DNA of 64,000 nt from Kibdelosporangium aridum (GCF_900176515.1 NZ_FWXV01000001.1:1438564-1502563), one strand, 5' to 3'. Positions 1 through 9,090 are shown, counted from the first letter of the stretch. Notes: generated from the letters alone by a model not told the origin. Numbers and translations: made by a program.

Positions 1-117
1 GGCGTGGGAATGGGCCGGTCGGCGACCGGCGGATCAATTCTCGCAGCGACCCGGATGGGCAGGGGATGGGTCCTGTCGGTGACGCCAGTATCGAACCGGT
101 CACGCAGGGCAGTCAAT

Positions 118-137
118 AACTTTCGGAAAAGTTTCGA
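118..137. promoter_or_regulatory. GAAA/TTTC-rich inverted motif at left edge
   Basis: The bases read AACTTTCGGAAAAGTTTCGA, an alternation of TTTC and GAAA blocks resembling the GAAACTTTC-type boxes seen before many actinomycete xylanase and hydrolase genes. The rest of 1-280 holds no gene I can support. If the motif is real it most likely serves a leftward gene beginning at or beyond the window edge, because the only gene to the right is transcribed towards it and ends at 326. Inference only. Confidence 0.25.
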
Positions 138-280
138 TAGTCGCGGGGCGGTCGATGACCTGCGCTCCGCACGTAATTCCTGGAAAGCTCGCCGGTGGCC
201 CGCGTGGAATCTGGATTTGATCTCCGTTGCCAGCATTGATCGACCCGGCGGAATCGAAACTTTCGGCGCCCGAATTGCCG

Positions 281-313
281 CGGGCCCGGGAAGCGCGACG
301 CTTCCCGGGCCCG
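281..313 (-). terminator. Terminator hairpin of the M14 carboxypeptidase gene
   Basis: A perfect 15-bp stem (CGGGCCCGGGAAGCG and its complement) closes a 3-base CGA loop, starting 12 bases beyond the stop codon of the leftward carboxypeptidase gene. There is no U-tract, as is common for actinomycete hairpin terminators. Confidence 0.8.
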
Positions 314-325
314 TGTGTCTTTCGG

Positions 326-2392
326 TCAGCGGCCTTGTCGGTCGTAGTCCCGGGCCACCCTCAGCAGCTCCACCAGGCCTTCGGCGTACTCCTGGGACTC
401 GGCGTGCGCCTCGGCGAACGGCGGCTGGAAGCCGACGCCCTCCCATTGGCTGGTCTGCGGGTTCCAGCGGTCGTTGCCGATCTCGAAGTCCCACGCGAAG
501 ATGCCGAGCTCGTAGTACAGCTGGTCGGCCGAGTTGCCAGCCGCCGAGTACAGCACGTCCGCGACCGGGCCGGTGCGCGACGGCCACGTCACCGTGCCCC
601 GCGATGCCGAGATAGCACCGACGATCCGCTTCGCCGACGCCTGGAACATCGCAGCCTCCTCGGCCGACGGCCGTGGCAACGTGACACGGCCCGGCATGGC
701 GTACGCACCCGGCGGCCACATGAAGTACCCGCCGTAGCTGTGCACGTTCATCGCGAACTTGATGTTGTCATGTGCTTTGGCGAGGGCGATGACGTTGTTG
801 GACTCCGCCTCCGACAGCTCCGCCGTGCCTGCGTATGTTCCGGACAGGCAGTTCGTGATCGACGCGCCGACGTAGCCGTCGAACACCGAGCCGACGGTGT
901 AGTTGCGGTTGACGTCCACGCCCCACGAGTCGGCGTTGCGTGGGTCGCGCTGCGCGCCGGTGCAGTGGTTCACCAGGTTCTTGCGCTGGAAGCTGGCGTC
1001 GTTGAACGAGTAGTTCGCACCGTCCGGGTTGACCGTCGGGATCACGAAGACCTCGACGCTCTCCAGCAGCTGCCTTGTGGCGGCGTCGGTCGCGTAGTTG
1101 GCGAGCAGCCGCTCGGCGAACTCGAGCGTGACCAGCGGCGTTCCCCACTCCCGCGCATGCTCCTGTGAGTAGGCGAGCACACCGATACGCGAACCGTCGC
1201 GGTGCGCGCCGATCCGCAGGGCCTGCACAGTCCATGGCTTGCGCGACACCGAACCGTCCAGCCCATCGTCCATTGTGGTCGGTCCGGCGACCGGCATTGC
1301 CTTGCCCGCGGAGCCGTCTTCGACGAACGCGGAGAAACGCTGCGGGAAACGCGCCGAGATCAGCGCCGCGATCTGGTCGGTCGTACTGATCACCGCGCCG
1401 GTGTTGTCGGTCGCGAGCGAGACGGTCAGGACACGGTCGCGCCAGGTGGCCTGAGCCGGCTGGTTCGGCTTGCCGGGATTGACCGTCTTGACTTGCCAGC
1501 CGTTCGGGCCCTGGTCGCCGAACTGCTTGGATTCCACGACAACCGCGGCGTTCGCCGGGTCACCGAGGTAGGCGGTCGCGGTGCGACGGTAGCCCTGCGT
1601 CTTGTGCGGCAGGTCCACCACCTCCACCAGGTTCGGATACTGCCGTCCCAAGCGCGCGATCCTGGCCTTGATGTCGGTCGGCGTCATGTAGGCGTCGATG
1701 AAGTCCTTCTGGTATCCGACCGGCAGCGGCGGTGGAGTGGCGCCCGGCCACGCGGTCGGTGTCACGACACGGCTCACCCCGCCCAAGCTGGACGACGCCG
1801 TGACCTTCGTCGGCTGCGCCGGCAGGACCTGCGGATCAGCGACGTGGTACTGGTACTCGCCCGCGTCCACGAAGCGCTGCAACGGGAACGAGCCCGTGGC
1901 GCCGTTCGCGGCGGTCCAGGTGACGGTGATCTCGACGTCCGGATCGGCGATCGCGGTGGTCGCCACCAGCGTCTGCAAGAAAGTACGGCCTTCGGAGCTC
2001 CACCAGTTGGCGGACAGGAAATGCAGCGTGTCCGCGGCGGTCGCGCGCTGGCCGGAGCGCTGTGACTCGGCGAAACGCGCCTGTGCGTCGCCCGCGCGTT
2101 GGATCACCTGCACGGTCTTCGCGCCGCGCGCGGTCAGCGCGTCAAGCTGGCTGCCGGTGAGAACCAGGTCGACGAGCAGGCGCCCGTCGTCCATCCGGGG
2201 TCTGGCCGCGATGTCCGCGCCACTCGCGAGGAGTTCGTCGAACATGGCTTCGGTCGGCAGTTGCACTCGGACGAGCGAGAGCTCATCGGCCGCGGCGGGT
2301 AACTCCGCGTTGGCGGTTATGGGAAAGCTGAAGGTGACGGTGGACAGGAGCAGCACGGTGGCGGTCGTAAGACCCCATCCGCGTTTCCTCAT
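326..2392 (-). CDS. Secreted M14-family zinc carboxypeptidase
   Basis: 688-residue protein starting at the ATG at 2392, preceded by a GGGAGG ribosome site 6 bases upstream; an upstream in-frame ATG lacks one. The N-terminus (MRKRGWGLTTATVLLL...) is a Sec signal peptide ending near AELPAA. The C-terminal half is an M14 metallocarboxypeptidase: the HxxE zinc motif in QEHAREWG (about residue 410), the substrate-binding DVNRNY (about 492), the third zinc ligand in NVHSYGG (about 549) and the catalytic Glu in DFEIGND (about 636). Residues 30-330 form an N-terminal region seen in long Streptomyces members of the family. It should trim C-terminal residues from extracellular peptides. Single gene with its own terminator. 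Confidence 0.92.
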   Translation of the reverse strand: MRKRGWGLTTATVLLLSTVTFSFPITANAELPAAADELSLVRVQLPTEAMFDELLASGADIAARPRMDDGRLLVDLVLTGSQLDALTARGAKTVQVIQRAGDAQARFAESQRSGQRATAADTLHFLSANWWSSEGRTFLQTLVATTAIADPDVEITVTWTAANGATGSFPLQRFVDAGEYQYHVADPQVLPAQPTKVTASSSLGGVSRVVTPTAWPGATPPPLPVGYQKDFIDAYMTPTDIKARIARLGRQYPNLVEVVDLPHKTQGYRRTATAYLGDPANAAVVVESKQFGDQGPNGWQVKTVNPGKPNQPAQATWRDRVLTVSLATDNTGAVISTTDQIAALISARFPQRFSAFVEDGSAGKAMPVAGPTTMDDGLDGSVSRKPWTVQALRIGAHRDGSRIGVLAYSQEHAREWGTPLVTLEFAERLLANYATDAATRQLLESVEVFVIPTVNPDGANYSFNDASFQRKNLVNHCTGAQRDPRNADSWGVDVNRNYTVGSVFDGYVGASITNCLSGTYAGTAELSEAESNNVIALAKAHDNIKFAMNVHSYGGYFMWPPGAYAMPGRVTLPRPSAEEAAMFQASAKRIVGAISASRGTVTWPSRTGPVADVLYSAAGNSADQLYYELGIFAWDFEIGNDRWNPQTSQWEGVGFQPPFAEAHAESQEYAEGLVELLRVARDYDRQGR

Positions 2393-2450
2393 GACGCCTC
2401 CCAGACGAATGGAGTGACTGGGGTGAATCATTCACCATGACCTGGCGCAG

Positions 2451-5141
2451 TCAACTAGATCCTGACTGGCCGCGGGCCAGGTGGTCACGCAGCCGCGCGT
2501 GCCGGAACTGGTACACGCCACCGTTCTGGCGCAGCACACCGCGTTGATGCGCGTCCTCCAGGAAGCGGATGAGCTGCCAGGGCAGATGTCCGCGCAGTGC
2601 CAGCCACATCCGGCTGATCACGAACGTGCCCCATGCCCGGGACAACACGCTCAGACACGCGACGGAGAGCCCGAAAACCGTCCCGAAAGCGATGCCGACG
2701 CCCACGCCGGAGACGTTCGGGTAAACCGGGCCGAAGATCAGCCCGCCCGCGACACCGCTCGCCAAACCGTAGGCCAGCACACCGATCCAGCCGAACCAGA
2801 CGGCACCGATGGCCGCGCCCGCGAGCGCGCCGCCAAGCGCGCTGATCACGATGTCGATGGTGCCGACGGTGTGACCCGCGGTTTCCAGCGTGGGCACGCC
2901 GACGGCCACACCACCGGGGAAGGTCAACGCGAGCGCGAACGTGAGTCCCAGAACGAGCGCGGCGATGCGGTCCTGCCGCAGGACGACTCTGGGGCTGGAC
3001 ACCTCGTCCACGTCTGCCGGGGTGCCGAGCCATACCCGGATACCGACCGCGAGGCCCACGGCGATGCCGACGCCGGCCACGATCGGCTTGGGCAGACCCA
3101 TGCCGAGGCCCAGCGCCACGCCGATCACCGCGCCTGCGGCGAATCTGGCGAGAAACCGCGGCCATGATCCACCGAAGCGCAGCTCGACACGCACTGGCCG
3201 GGCGCGCGGTGCGGCCCAGAAAACGAGCCCTCCTGCCAGCCCGAAGGCGATCGCGTACGACCCGGCGTAGAGCGGCCATTCCGGCCGGTTCGATCCCAGA
3301 CCGCCCGCGATGCCCCCGGCAAGTCCGAACACCACGGCGGACGCGAGTCCGACCAGCAGCACCCTGGCTGGACGCGAGACCGCGTGCAGAAGGTCCCACC
3401 AGGCGATGTCGTGGGTGCCGGACCGGTCGAGCTGACGGGCCAGGAACCGCAGCCAGTTGTGCGCTTGGTCAGCTGGGTATTGGCGCAGGACAGTGGCGGC
3501 GTCCGGCGGCGCGGGTTGCGATGTGTACGCGGTCGGGATGAACGCCTCGAGGAGGTGGCCTTCGATCGCCTCGCTGGTCGGGAATTTCGTCTCGTCCAGC
3601 AGTTCCGCCGGATCGGTTGTGGTCGCGGTGTAGACCGTCCTCGCCAGCGTGACCATCAGCGGACTGGCCATCGCCTGGGCCAGGGGCAGGCCGGGCTCCC
3701 GCTGAAGCCGGTCCAGCACGGGCTGCCAGCGTTTCCTCGCCGGAGGTCCGGCACTGAGCAGGAACGCGGTCGCGTCGGCGAGCTGCACCGGCTCAATCTC
3801 CACGACCGTCGCCTTGGTCAGCAGGACGCCGCCGCTGGCGACCGCCGCTTCGTATTCGGTGGTCCGGCACGTCAGCACCAGCTCGCCGGTGATGTGGTCG
3901 AGTGCCTCGATCGCCGCGGCGTGCAGGGCTTCGGGCATCTCGTCGAGACCGTCGAGGATCAGTGTGATCCGGCCTTCCGACACCAGACGGCCGCCTTCGC
4001 CGCCGAGCGCCGGGTATTCCTCGGCCAGCCGCCTGGCCAGCCACGAATGCACGTGCTCGGTCCGCGGGTCCCAGCTCGACGCGGTCAGCAGCACCGGCAC
4101 CGGATCGCTCGGCCGGGCCCTTTCCAGCAAGGCAAGGGTGAGCAGCAACGCCAGTACCGTCTTGCCCGCGCCTGGCTCGCCGAGCACCACCATTTGCCGG
4201 GACGGCGCCTCCTGGAAAGTCCGCACCAGCCGGGCGAGGTCTCCGCGCGCCGACGACACCGGCTGATTGGCCGCGACCGGCCTGCCCGTGATCGACCACC
4301 GGACGCTGAGCGGGTTCGGCCGCCGCAACGACCCTGCTTCCTTGGTCCACTGCCTGTGCACCATGTCGGCGAGCTCGCGTGCCGTCCGGTCCGGTGCGGG
4401 TGGTTGGCTCGGCACGAGCGTCGGGTCTCCGGTGAGAATCCGCTGGTGCAGCGCCTGCAGCGCGGGACCGGGATCGGTGCCGAGTTCATCGGCCAGGTGC
4501 TGCCGGGTCTGCCGGAAATGGTTCAGCGCGTCCGCCTGCCGTCCACTCTGGAACAGCGCGAGCATCACCTGCCCGGCGAGCCGCTCGTCCAACGGCTGCT
4601 TGCGCGCTTCGCTGAGCAGCGGCGCGACGAGCTCGGAATGGCGGCCCGTTCGTAGCAGGACGTCGGTGCGGTCGAGTTCGGCGGTGCGTCGCTCGTGCTC
4701 GTACGACTCGCGAACGGAATTGATCCATGGCGTGTCCAGCCCTGCGAACGGCTCGCCGCGCCACAGCTCCAGTGCCTGGTCGAAGAGGTCGAGCGCCGTC
4801 TCGTCATCCCCGGCCGCCCGTGCCTGAGCGAGCAGTGCCCGAAACCGGTGCATGTCGATCGCCTGCTCGTCGACGACGAGGGCGTAGCCGCCTGACCGCC
4901 GCACGATTTCCGCGTTCGTGCTCAGTGCCCGCCGCAGCCGGGTCAGGTAGCTCTGCAAGGTCCCGCGCGCGGAGTGCGGCAGCCCTTCGTCCCACACCCG
5001 GTCGAGCAACACGTCGGTCGGCACGGGGTTGTTCGCCTCGATCAGCAGTACCGCCAGCACACACCGCTGCCGCGCGTGGCCGACGTCGACCGGCTCGCCC
5101 GATGCGGTGACCTCGACGCCACCGAGCAGCCGAAACTCCAC
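2451..5141 (-). CDS. SARP-like regulator: wHTH-BTAD-NACHT NTPase with multi-pass membrane domain
   Basis: 896 residues from the GTG at 5141 (GTGAGGGGGTCAGCA upstream); the start gives the canonical VEFRLLGGVEV beginning of BTAD regulators. Domains: winged-helix DNA-binding domain (about 1-95), BTAD helical repeat domain (about 95-245), a linker, then a NACHT-type NTPase with Walker A GEPGAGKT (about 320) and Walker B LILDGLDE (about 397). Residues about 590-850 are glycine/alanine-rich hydrophobic segments, roughly eight membrane spans, in place of the usual TPR repeats of AfsR. The C-terminus is basic and cytoplasmic-looking. A membrane-tethered NTP-dependent activator is implied; its targets are unknown. 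It lies alone, with no biosynthetic genes beside it. Confidence 0.87.
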   Translation of the reverse strand: MEFRLLGGVEVTASGEPVDVGHARQRCVLAVLLIEANNPVPTDVLLDRVWDEGLPHSARGTLQSYLTRLRRALSTNAEIVRRSGGYALVVDEQAIDMHRFRALLAQARAAGDDETALDLFDQALELWRGEPFAGLDTPWINSVRESYEHERRTAELDRTDVLLRTGRHSELVAPLLSEARKQPLDERLAGQVMLALFQSGRQADALNHFRQTRQHLADELGTDPGPALQALHQRILTGDPTLVPSQPPAPDRTARELADMVHRQWTKEAGSLRRPNPLSVRWSITGRPVAANQPVSSARGDLARLVRTFQEAPSRQMVVLGEPGAGKTVLALLLTLALLERARPSDPVPVLLTASSWDPRTEHVHSWLARRLAEEYPALGGEGGRLVSEGRITLILDGLDEMPEALHAAAIEALDHITGELVLTCRTTEYEAAVASGGVLLTKATVVEIEPVQLADATAFLLSAGPPARKRWQPVLDRLQREPGLPLAQAMASPLMVTLARTVYTATTTDPAELLDETKFPTSEAIEGHLLEAFIPTAYTSQPAPPDAATVLRQYPADQAHNWLRFLARQLDRSGTHDIAWWDLLHAVSRPARVLLVGLASAVVFGLAGGIAGGLGSNRPEWPLYAGSYAIAFGLAGGLVFWAAPRARPVRVELRFGGSWPRFLARFAAGAVIGVALGLGMGLPKPIVAGVGIAVGLAVGIRVWLGTPADVDEVSSPRVVLRQDRIAALVLGLTFALALTFPGGVAVGVPTLETAGHTVGTIDIVISALGGALAGAAIGAVWFGWIGVLAYGLASGVAGGLIFGPVYPNVSGVGVGIAFGTVFGLSVACLSVLSRAWGTFVISRMWLALRGHLPWQLIRFLEDAHQRGVLRQNGGVYQFRHARLRDHLARGQSGSS

Positions 5142-5266
5142 TGCTGACCCCCTCACCTGCGGATTCAATGGTGATTCAAGAGATGTCCCTGCCCGGTGGT
5201 GCACCCTTTCACGTCAGGGGCACCCCGGATGAAGGGGCCTGCTTTGAGGGGGGAACAGCTGGGGGG

Positions 5267-5313
5267 TGGCAGGGGCCGCGGGAGCAAGAGGGCGCTCCCG
5301 TCGGCGCCTGCCA
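5267..5313 (-). terminator. Terminator hairpin after the SMP-30 lactonase gene
   Basis: A two-part stem (TGGCAGGGGCC with GGCGCCTGCCA, then GGGAGC with GCTCCC inside it) lies 8 bases past the leftward stop at 5321. The rest of 5142-5320 must hold the promoter of the BTAD regulator; I see no clear operator in it. Confidence 0.7.
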
Positions 5314-5320
5314 GAACAGG

Positions 5321-6328
5321 TCAGTACGGCCAGCCCGGGACGTTCAGGCCAATGCTGTACAGCCCGAAGTTCCCGGTGTTGCCGCCCGTGGACGGCGTTC
5401 CCGACGTGATGTAGAGGGTGGTCCGGTCGGGGCCACCGAAGGCGACGTTGGTCGCGTTACGCCCGGCCGAGATCGTGCCGAGGCGCTGTCCCGCCGGGGA
5501 GAACACGTTGACCTTGCCGTCGCCGTAGGTGACTTGGTAGACGTTCCCGGCGCAGTCGACCGTGCCGCCGTCGGTCCCGCCGAGTGCCGCGAAATCAGTT
5601 CGCGGTCCAGTGCTGCCGTCGGCGTTGACCGGGTACTTGTAGATCTTGCCGCTGGCGTTTCCGCCGACGTACAGGGTCTTGCCGTCCGGGGACAACTGGA
5701 CGCCGTTCGGCTGGCGGATCGTGTCGTCGATCAGGGTGACGACACCGTTGGTGACGCGGAAGACGCCGGTCTTGCCGGACATCTCATCCGGCCGGTTCGC
5801 GCGCTGGAAATTGGGGTCGGTGAAGTAGACAGTTCCGTTCGCGGCCACCGTGACGTCGTTGGGTGAGTTGAACAGGCGCCCCTGGTGGTTCGCGGCGACT
5901 GTCGTGCGCTGGCTGGTCGCGAGGTTGTACGAGGACAGGCTGCGCTGGTCGTGGGTCGCCGCGAAGAGGGCAGTGCCGTCGCGGCTGATCGCCAGCCCGT
6001 TGCTGCCCGCGTTCTTGATGAACGTGGTGAAGGCACCGGTGGACGGCGTGTACCGGAGGATGTCCGACGGCTGGACGTTCTGCGGGCCGCTGCCGTCGTA
6101 CATGTTCGTCAGCAGCAGGGTCTGCGTCGCCGCGTCCCACGTGGGACCTTCCAGGAAGTTGAACCCGTCCTTGATCTTGGTGGCGGTCAGGTTCGGGGAC
6201 GGCAGCGGATTACCGAAGGGTCCTTCGGGACACGGTCCGTTGGGAGGTGCGGCGTTGGCGACGCTCAGACCGCCGACGGCCAGCACCGTCATCGCGGCCG
6301 CGACGGTTCGTGTCGCCCGGCTGATCAA
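5321..6328 (-). CDS. Secreted SMP-30/gluconolactonase-type lactonase
   Basis: 335 residues if translation starts at the TTG at 6328, whose last two bases begin the TGA stop of the upstream GH30 gene (TTGA overlap). The next in-frame ATG would remove the charged start of the signal peptide (LISRATRTVAAAMTVLAVGG). The mature part is a six-bladed SMP-30 propeller: LEGPTWD, SPNDVTV, QPNGVQLSPDG and the metal-ligand Glu, Asn and Asp positions are present. Members hydrolyse sugar lactones such as gluconolactone; extracellular location and coupling to a glycosidase suggest action on an oxidised sugar. Substrate not predictable from sequence. Confidence 0.82.
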   Translation of the reverse strand: MISRATRTVAAAMTVLAVGGLSVANAAPPNGPCPEGPFGNPLPSPNLTATKIKDGFNFLEGPTWDAATQTLLLTNMYDGSGPQNVQPSDILRYTPSTGAFTTFIKNAGSNGLAISRDGTALFAATHDQRSLSSYNLATSQRTTVAANHQGRLFNSPNDVTVAANGTVYFTDPNFQRANRPDEMSGKTGVFRVTNGVVTLIDDTIRQPNGVQLSPDGKTLYVGGNASGKIYKYPVNADGSTGPRTDFAALGGTDGGTVDCAGNVYQVTYGDGKVNVFSPAGQRLGTISAGRNATNVAFGGPDRTTLYITSGTPSTGGNTGNFGLYSIGLNVPGWPY

Positions 6329-8139
6329 GCCGGCACCGTCCAGCGCTGGTTGGTCCCGCCGGTGCAGGTCCAGATCTGCAGCCTCGCACCGTCCGCTGTG
6401 CTCTGATCTCGTACGTCGAGGCACTTGCCGCTGTTGGTGTTGATCAGTTGGCCTGCCGAGTAGGTCCACTGCTGATTGCCGGCGCCGAAGCAGTCCCATA
6501 GCTGGACCGCGGTGCCGTCGGCAGTGCCTCCGTTCGTCACGTCAAGGCACTTGCCGAGTGCCCGGATCGTGCCGTCGGTTGACACGGTCCACTGCTGGTT
6601 CGGTCCGCCCGTGCACGTCCACATCTGTGGCTGGTTGCCGTTGACGGTCGAGCCGCCGGTGACGTCCAGGCATTTGCCGCCAAGGCCGGTGATCGGTCCG
6701 GTCCGGCCGGTTGGCGGGGGAGTGCCGTCGCCTGCCCAGGTGAAGGTCGCCATCGAGCCGCCCGGCAGCTGATAGCCGAACGACTGGCCACCGTAGGAGA
6801 CCTGGAAGTTCTGCGTTCCGCCGCTGTTGAGCGCGACGAGCACGATCGTGCCGTCCGGGTTGCGGAAGGCCACGTTCTGAATGCCGCCTTCGCCGTACCC
6901 GGTCGAGTCGATGCGGACCGCCCCGGGCCGCACGAACTTGCTCAGGTGACCGAGCACGTAGTACTCGGCGTTGTACGTGACGCTGCTGCCGTTGGTGGTG
7001 ACCACGCCCATGCAGTTGGTGCAGCTGCCGATCACCGGGCCGTGGTTGTTGTCGAGGGCCATGTTCCATGTGGTCACAGTCCGGGCCCAGTTGCGGGTGG
7101 TACCGATCGCGAGGTTGATCCCCTGCCAGCGCAGCGTGTCGCGGAACGTGGCCTCGTCGCTGCCCGACGACGTGCCTGAGCACTCGGTGAAGAAGATCTC
7201 CTTGTCCGGCTGCGCGTTGTGCACTGTGGACTGTCCACTTGGGTTGCCGCCGTAGCAGTGCCACGCCGAGCCGACCACGTTGTTGCCTGCGGCGTTGTTC
7301 ACTTGCTGCGGATAGGTGGTGTTGTCCCAGTTGTGGTCGTAGCCGAGCAGCCTCGTGTTCAGCCCGACGGCACGCAGCTTCGGCACGAGGTTGTTGATGA
7401 TGTTGGCTTGCTGGGTCGCGGACATCAGCATTCCCGGGTAACCGGGTGGGGAGAAGTTCGGTTCGTTCTGCACGCTCATGTACGCGATCGGCGCACCCGC
7501 GGCCCCGTACGCCTGAGCGAACCTCACCAGATAGTCCGCGTACACTCCGATTTGGCTGTCGTTGAGGGAGCCGCCGATGAGGTTGTTGTTCGTCTTCATC
7601 CACGCCGGAGCGCTCCACGGGCTGGCCATGATGGACAGTTGCGGGTTCAATGCCCTTGCTTGCCTTACCAGCGGCAGGATGTAGGTGTCGTCGTGCGCGA
7701 TGGAGAACCGCGACAGGCTCGGATCGGCCGGGCCGTCGTTGTAGGTGTAGAAGCTGCGCGAGAAGTCAGTCGCGCCGATCGGTTGCCGCAGCCAGTTCAT
7801 CCCGATGCCGCTGCTCGGGTTGAACAGGGCGTTCATGATCTCGTCACGCCGGGGCGAGTTGAAGACGTTCCATGCGGCTGAATCGGTGAACGACGCACCG
7901 AAACCGACCATGGACTGATACGTGGTGTTCGGGTTCACGGTGATCACGGGCCCGCTGCCGGGCGTCCCGAAGTTCGCGTTCGCCTGCTGACGCAGGAGGT
8001 TGGCTCGGTCGGCGGTGGTCAGCCACACGCTGGCAGTGGTCGCGGCAAGCGCGACAGGGGCAGGGATGGACAGGAAGGCACCGATGCTGAGCGCTGCCGA
8101 GGCGAGCGCGGTCAGCCGGCGTCCAGTTGTTCGAAACAT
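6325..8139 (-). CDS. Secreted GH30 glycosidase with C-terminal CBM13 (ricin-B) domain
   Basis: 604 residues from the ATG at 8139 with an AAGGAG site; the longer start at 8178 has none. Signal peptide to about residue 33. The catalytic (beta/alpha)8 domain carries the acid/base Glu in SVQNEPNF (about 225) and the nucleophile Glu in FFTECSG (about 320), as in GH30 glucosylceramidase/beta-1,6-glucanase subfamilies. Residues about 480-604 form a ricin-type beta-trefoil with three QxW-like repeats (QMWTC..NQQW, QLWDC..NQQW, QIWTC..NQRW). Likely substrate is a beta-1,6- or beta-1,4-linked glucan or xylan fragment; subfamily assignment is uncertain. Coupled to the downstream lactonase. Confidence 0.88.
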   Translation of the reverse strand: MFRTTGRRLTALASAALSIGAFLSIPAPVALAATTASVWLTTADRANLLRQQANANFGTPGSGPVITVNPNTTYQSMVGFGASFTDSAAWNVFNSPRRDEIMNALFNPSSGIGMNWLRQPIGATDFSRSFYTYNDGPADPSLSRFSIAHDDTYILPLVRQARALNPQLSIMASPWSAPAWMKTNNNLIGGSLNDSQIGVYADYLVRFAQAYGAAGAPIAYMSVQNEPNFSPPGYPGMLMSATQQANIINNLVPKLRAVGLNTRLLGYDHNWDNTTYPQQVNNAAGNNVVGSAWHCYGGNPSGQSTVHNAQPDKEIFFTECSGTSSGSDEATFRDTLRWQGINLAIGTTRNWARTVTTWNMALDNNHGPVIGSCTNCMGVVTTNGSSVTYNAEYYVLGHLSKFVRPGAVRIDSTGYGEGGIQNVAFRNPDGTIVLVALNSGGTQNFQVSYGGQSFGYQLPGGSMATFTWAGDGTPPPTGRTGPITGLGGKCLDVTGGSTVNGNQPQMWTCTGGPNQQWTVSTDGTIRALGKCLDVTNGGTADGTAVQLWDCFGAGNQQWTYSAGQLINTNSGKCLDVRDQSTADGARLQIWTCTGGTNQRWTVPA

Positions 8140-8179
8140 GACGCTCCTTGCAGGGTGGGAGCACTTTGTTTTGGCCATA

Positions 8180-8196
8180 AATTTAGTACATAAATT
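8180..8196. promoter_or_regulatory. AT-rich inverted repeat in the GH30 promoter
   Basis: AATTTA and TAAATT arms separated by five bases lie 41-57 bases upstream of the GH30 start in an otherwise G+C-rich gap (8140-8402). It could be a regulator site or the -10/-35 region itself. Confidence 0.4.
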
Positions 8197-8265
8197 AAGA
8201 CCGTGTTACCTATGAGACAACGAGAACTGCCTGGCGTCAAGAGGTGGCTCGGGAACACGGCGCCA

Positions 8266-8279
8266 CGCGAGCGCTCCCA
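8266..8279. promoter_or_regulatory. Weak CebR-like box
   Basis: CGCGAGCGCTCCCA matches the CebR operator TGGGAGCGCTCCCA at 12 of 14 bases. It lies midway between the divergent GH30 gene and the NucA/NucB pseudogene. A perfect copy occurs at 41776-41789. Weak on its own. Confidence 0.3.
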
Positions 8280-8402
8280 CACCACCGCCAGAACATGAGA
8301 AGAAAACGCGAGTGCGCCTTCGGATGATGCCTTCACCAGGTGAAAGCCATCAGCGGGGCTTGTGGTGCGACTCAGTGCAGCCGTGCCAAGAAAGGTGACC
8401 TC

Positions 8403-9090
8403 ATGGCCGTATCCACACGTCGGCGAACCGCCGGGAACATCGCCCTGCTGGCCGCGACTGCTTGCGCTCTTCTCACACCGGTTCAAGCGTCCGCCGTCGA
8501 GCCGCGTGCGGCTGACGCGAGCACAGCGGTCGCGGGTGAAATGGTGCAGCGCGCGTCAACCAGATCGCACGACCTGACCGGCGATGGGATACCAGATCTC
8601 CTTGCCAGACAACCAGATCTCAGCAATGGCTCGCTCTGGGTGTACACCAACTCCGGCAAGCTGCAGGGAACGTCCACGTTCACGGCCAAGACACTCGTCC
8701 GTGCGCAGGACAACTGGTGGGGTTACCCGCACAGCGGCACGTTCGACGGCCTCAACACGTTCAAGGCGCGCACTCAAGTCCGCAAAGGCCGTCCGTTGTG
8801 GAACCTCATGCCGACGTGGACCCGGGAGAACCCCGACATGGTCTCGGCTTCCGAGGCGACCGGTGAGATGTACGGCTGCGCTCACACGAACAAGTTCGAC
8901 GGAGTGCGACGAGTACCCGTTCGCCAGCACCTACCAGAACGCGGCATATGTCGACGGAAAAACGCAGTACAGCTTCGCTGTCCGGCCGATCACTGCGACG
9001 CACAACCTTGCGGGCAGCGGGCTTATCGCTGACTGGTACGGCCGCGAGCACATGCTTGACGGCGACAAGTTCTTCGTCGTGGTGCGCTAG
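8403..9090 (+). pseudogene. Frameshifted secreted NucA/NucB-family deoxyribonuclease
   Basis: Translation begins at the ATG at 8403 (AGAAAGGTG upstream) with a signal peptide (MAVSTRRRTAGNIALLAATACALL) and FG-GAP-like segments DLTGDGIPDLLAR and GTFDGLNTFKART. At 8901 one extra base breaks the frame: before it reads ...HTNKFDG, and in the +1 frame it continues ECDEYPFASTYQNAAYVDG to DGDKFFVVV. The CDEYPFAST block and the LDGD-F end are the conserved core of NucA/NucB nucleases, so the active site is on the wrong side of the shift. Unless the base is a sequence error, the product is truncated and inactive. It ends 4 bases inside the convergent phosphodiesterase gene. Confidence 0.78.

Noticed and set aside
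1..280. A tRNA, small RNA or gene at the left edge
   Set aside because: No cloverleaf-like sequence, no start with ribosome site and no domain in any frame; only the motif at 118-137 stands out.
6329..6499. N-terminal extension of the SMP-30 protein to 6499
   Set aside because: Lies inside the CBM13 coding region of GH30 and encodes basic low-complexity sequence; a signal peptide begins at the TTG at 6328.
8584..9090. Separate small gene starting at 8584
   Set aside because: Its first 105 codons are out-of-frame sequence; only the last part is meaningful, as the shifted 3' half of the NucA/NucB gene.
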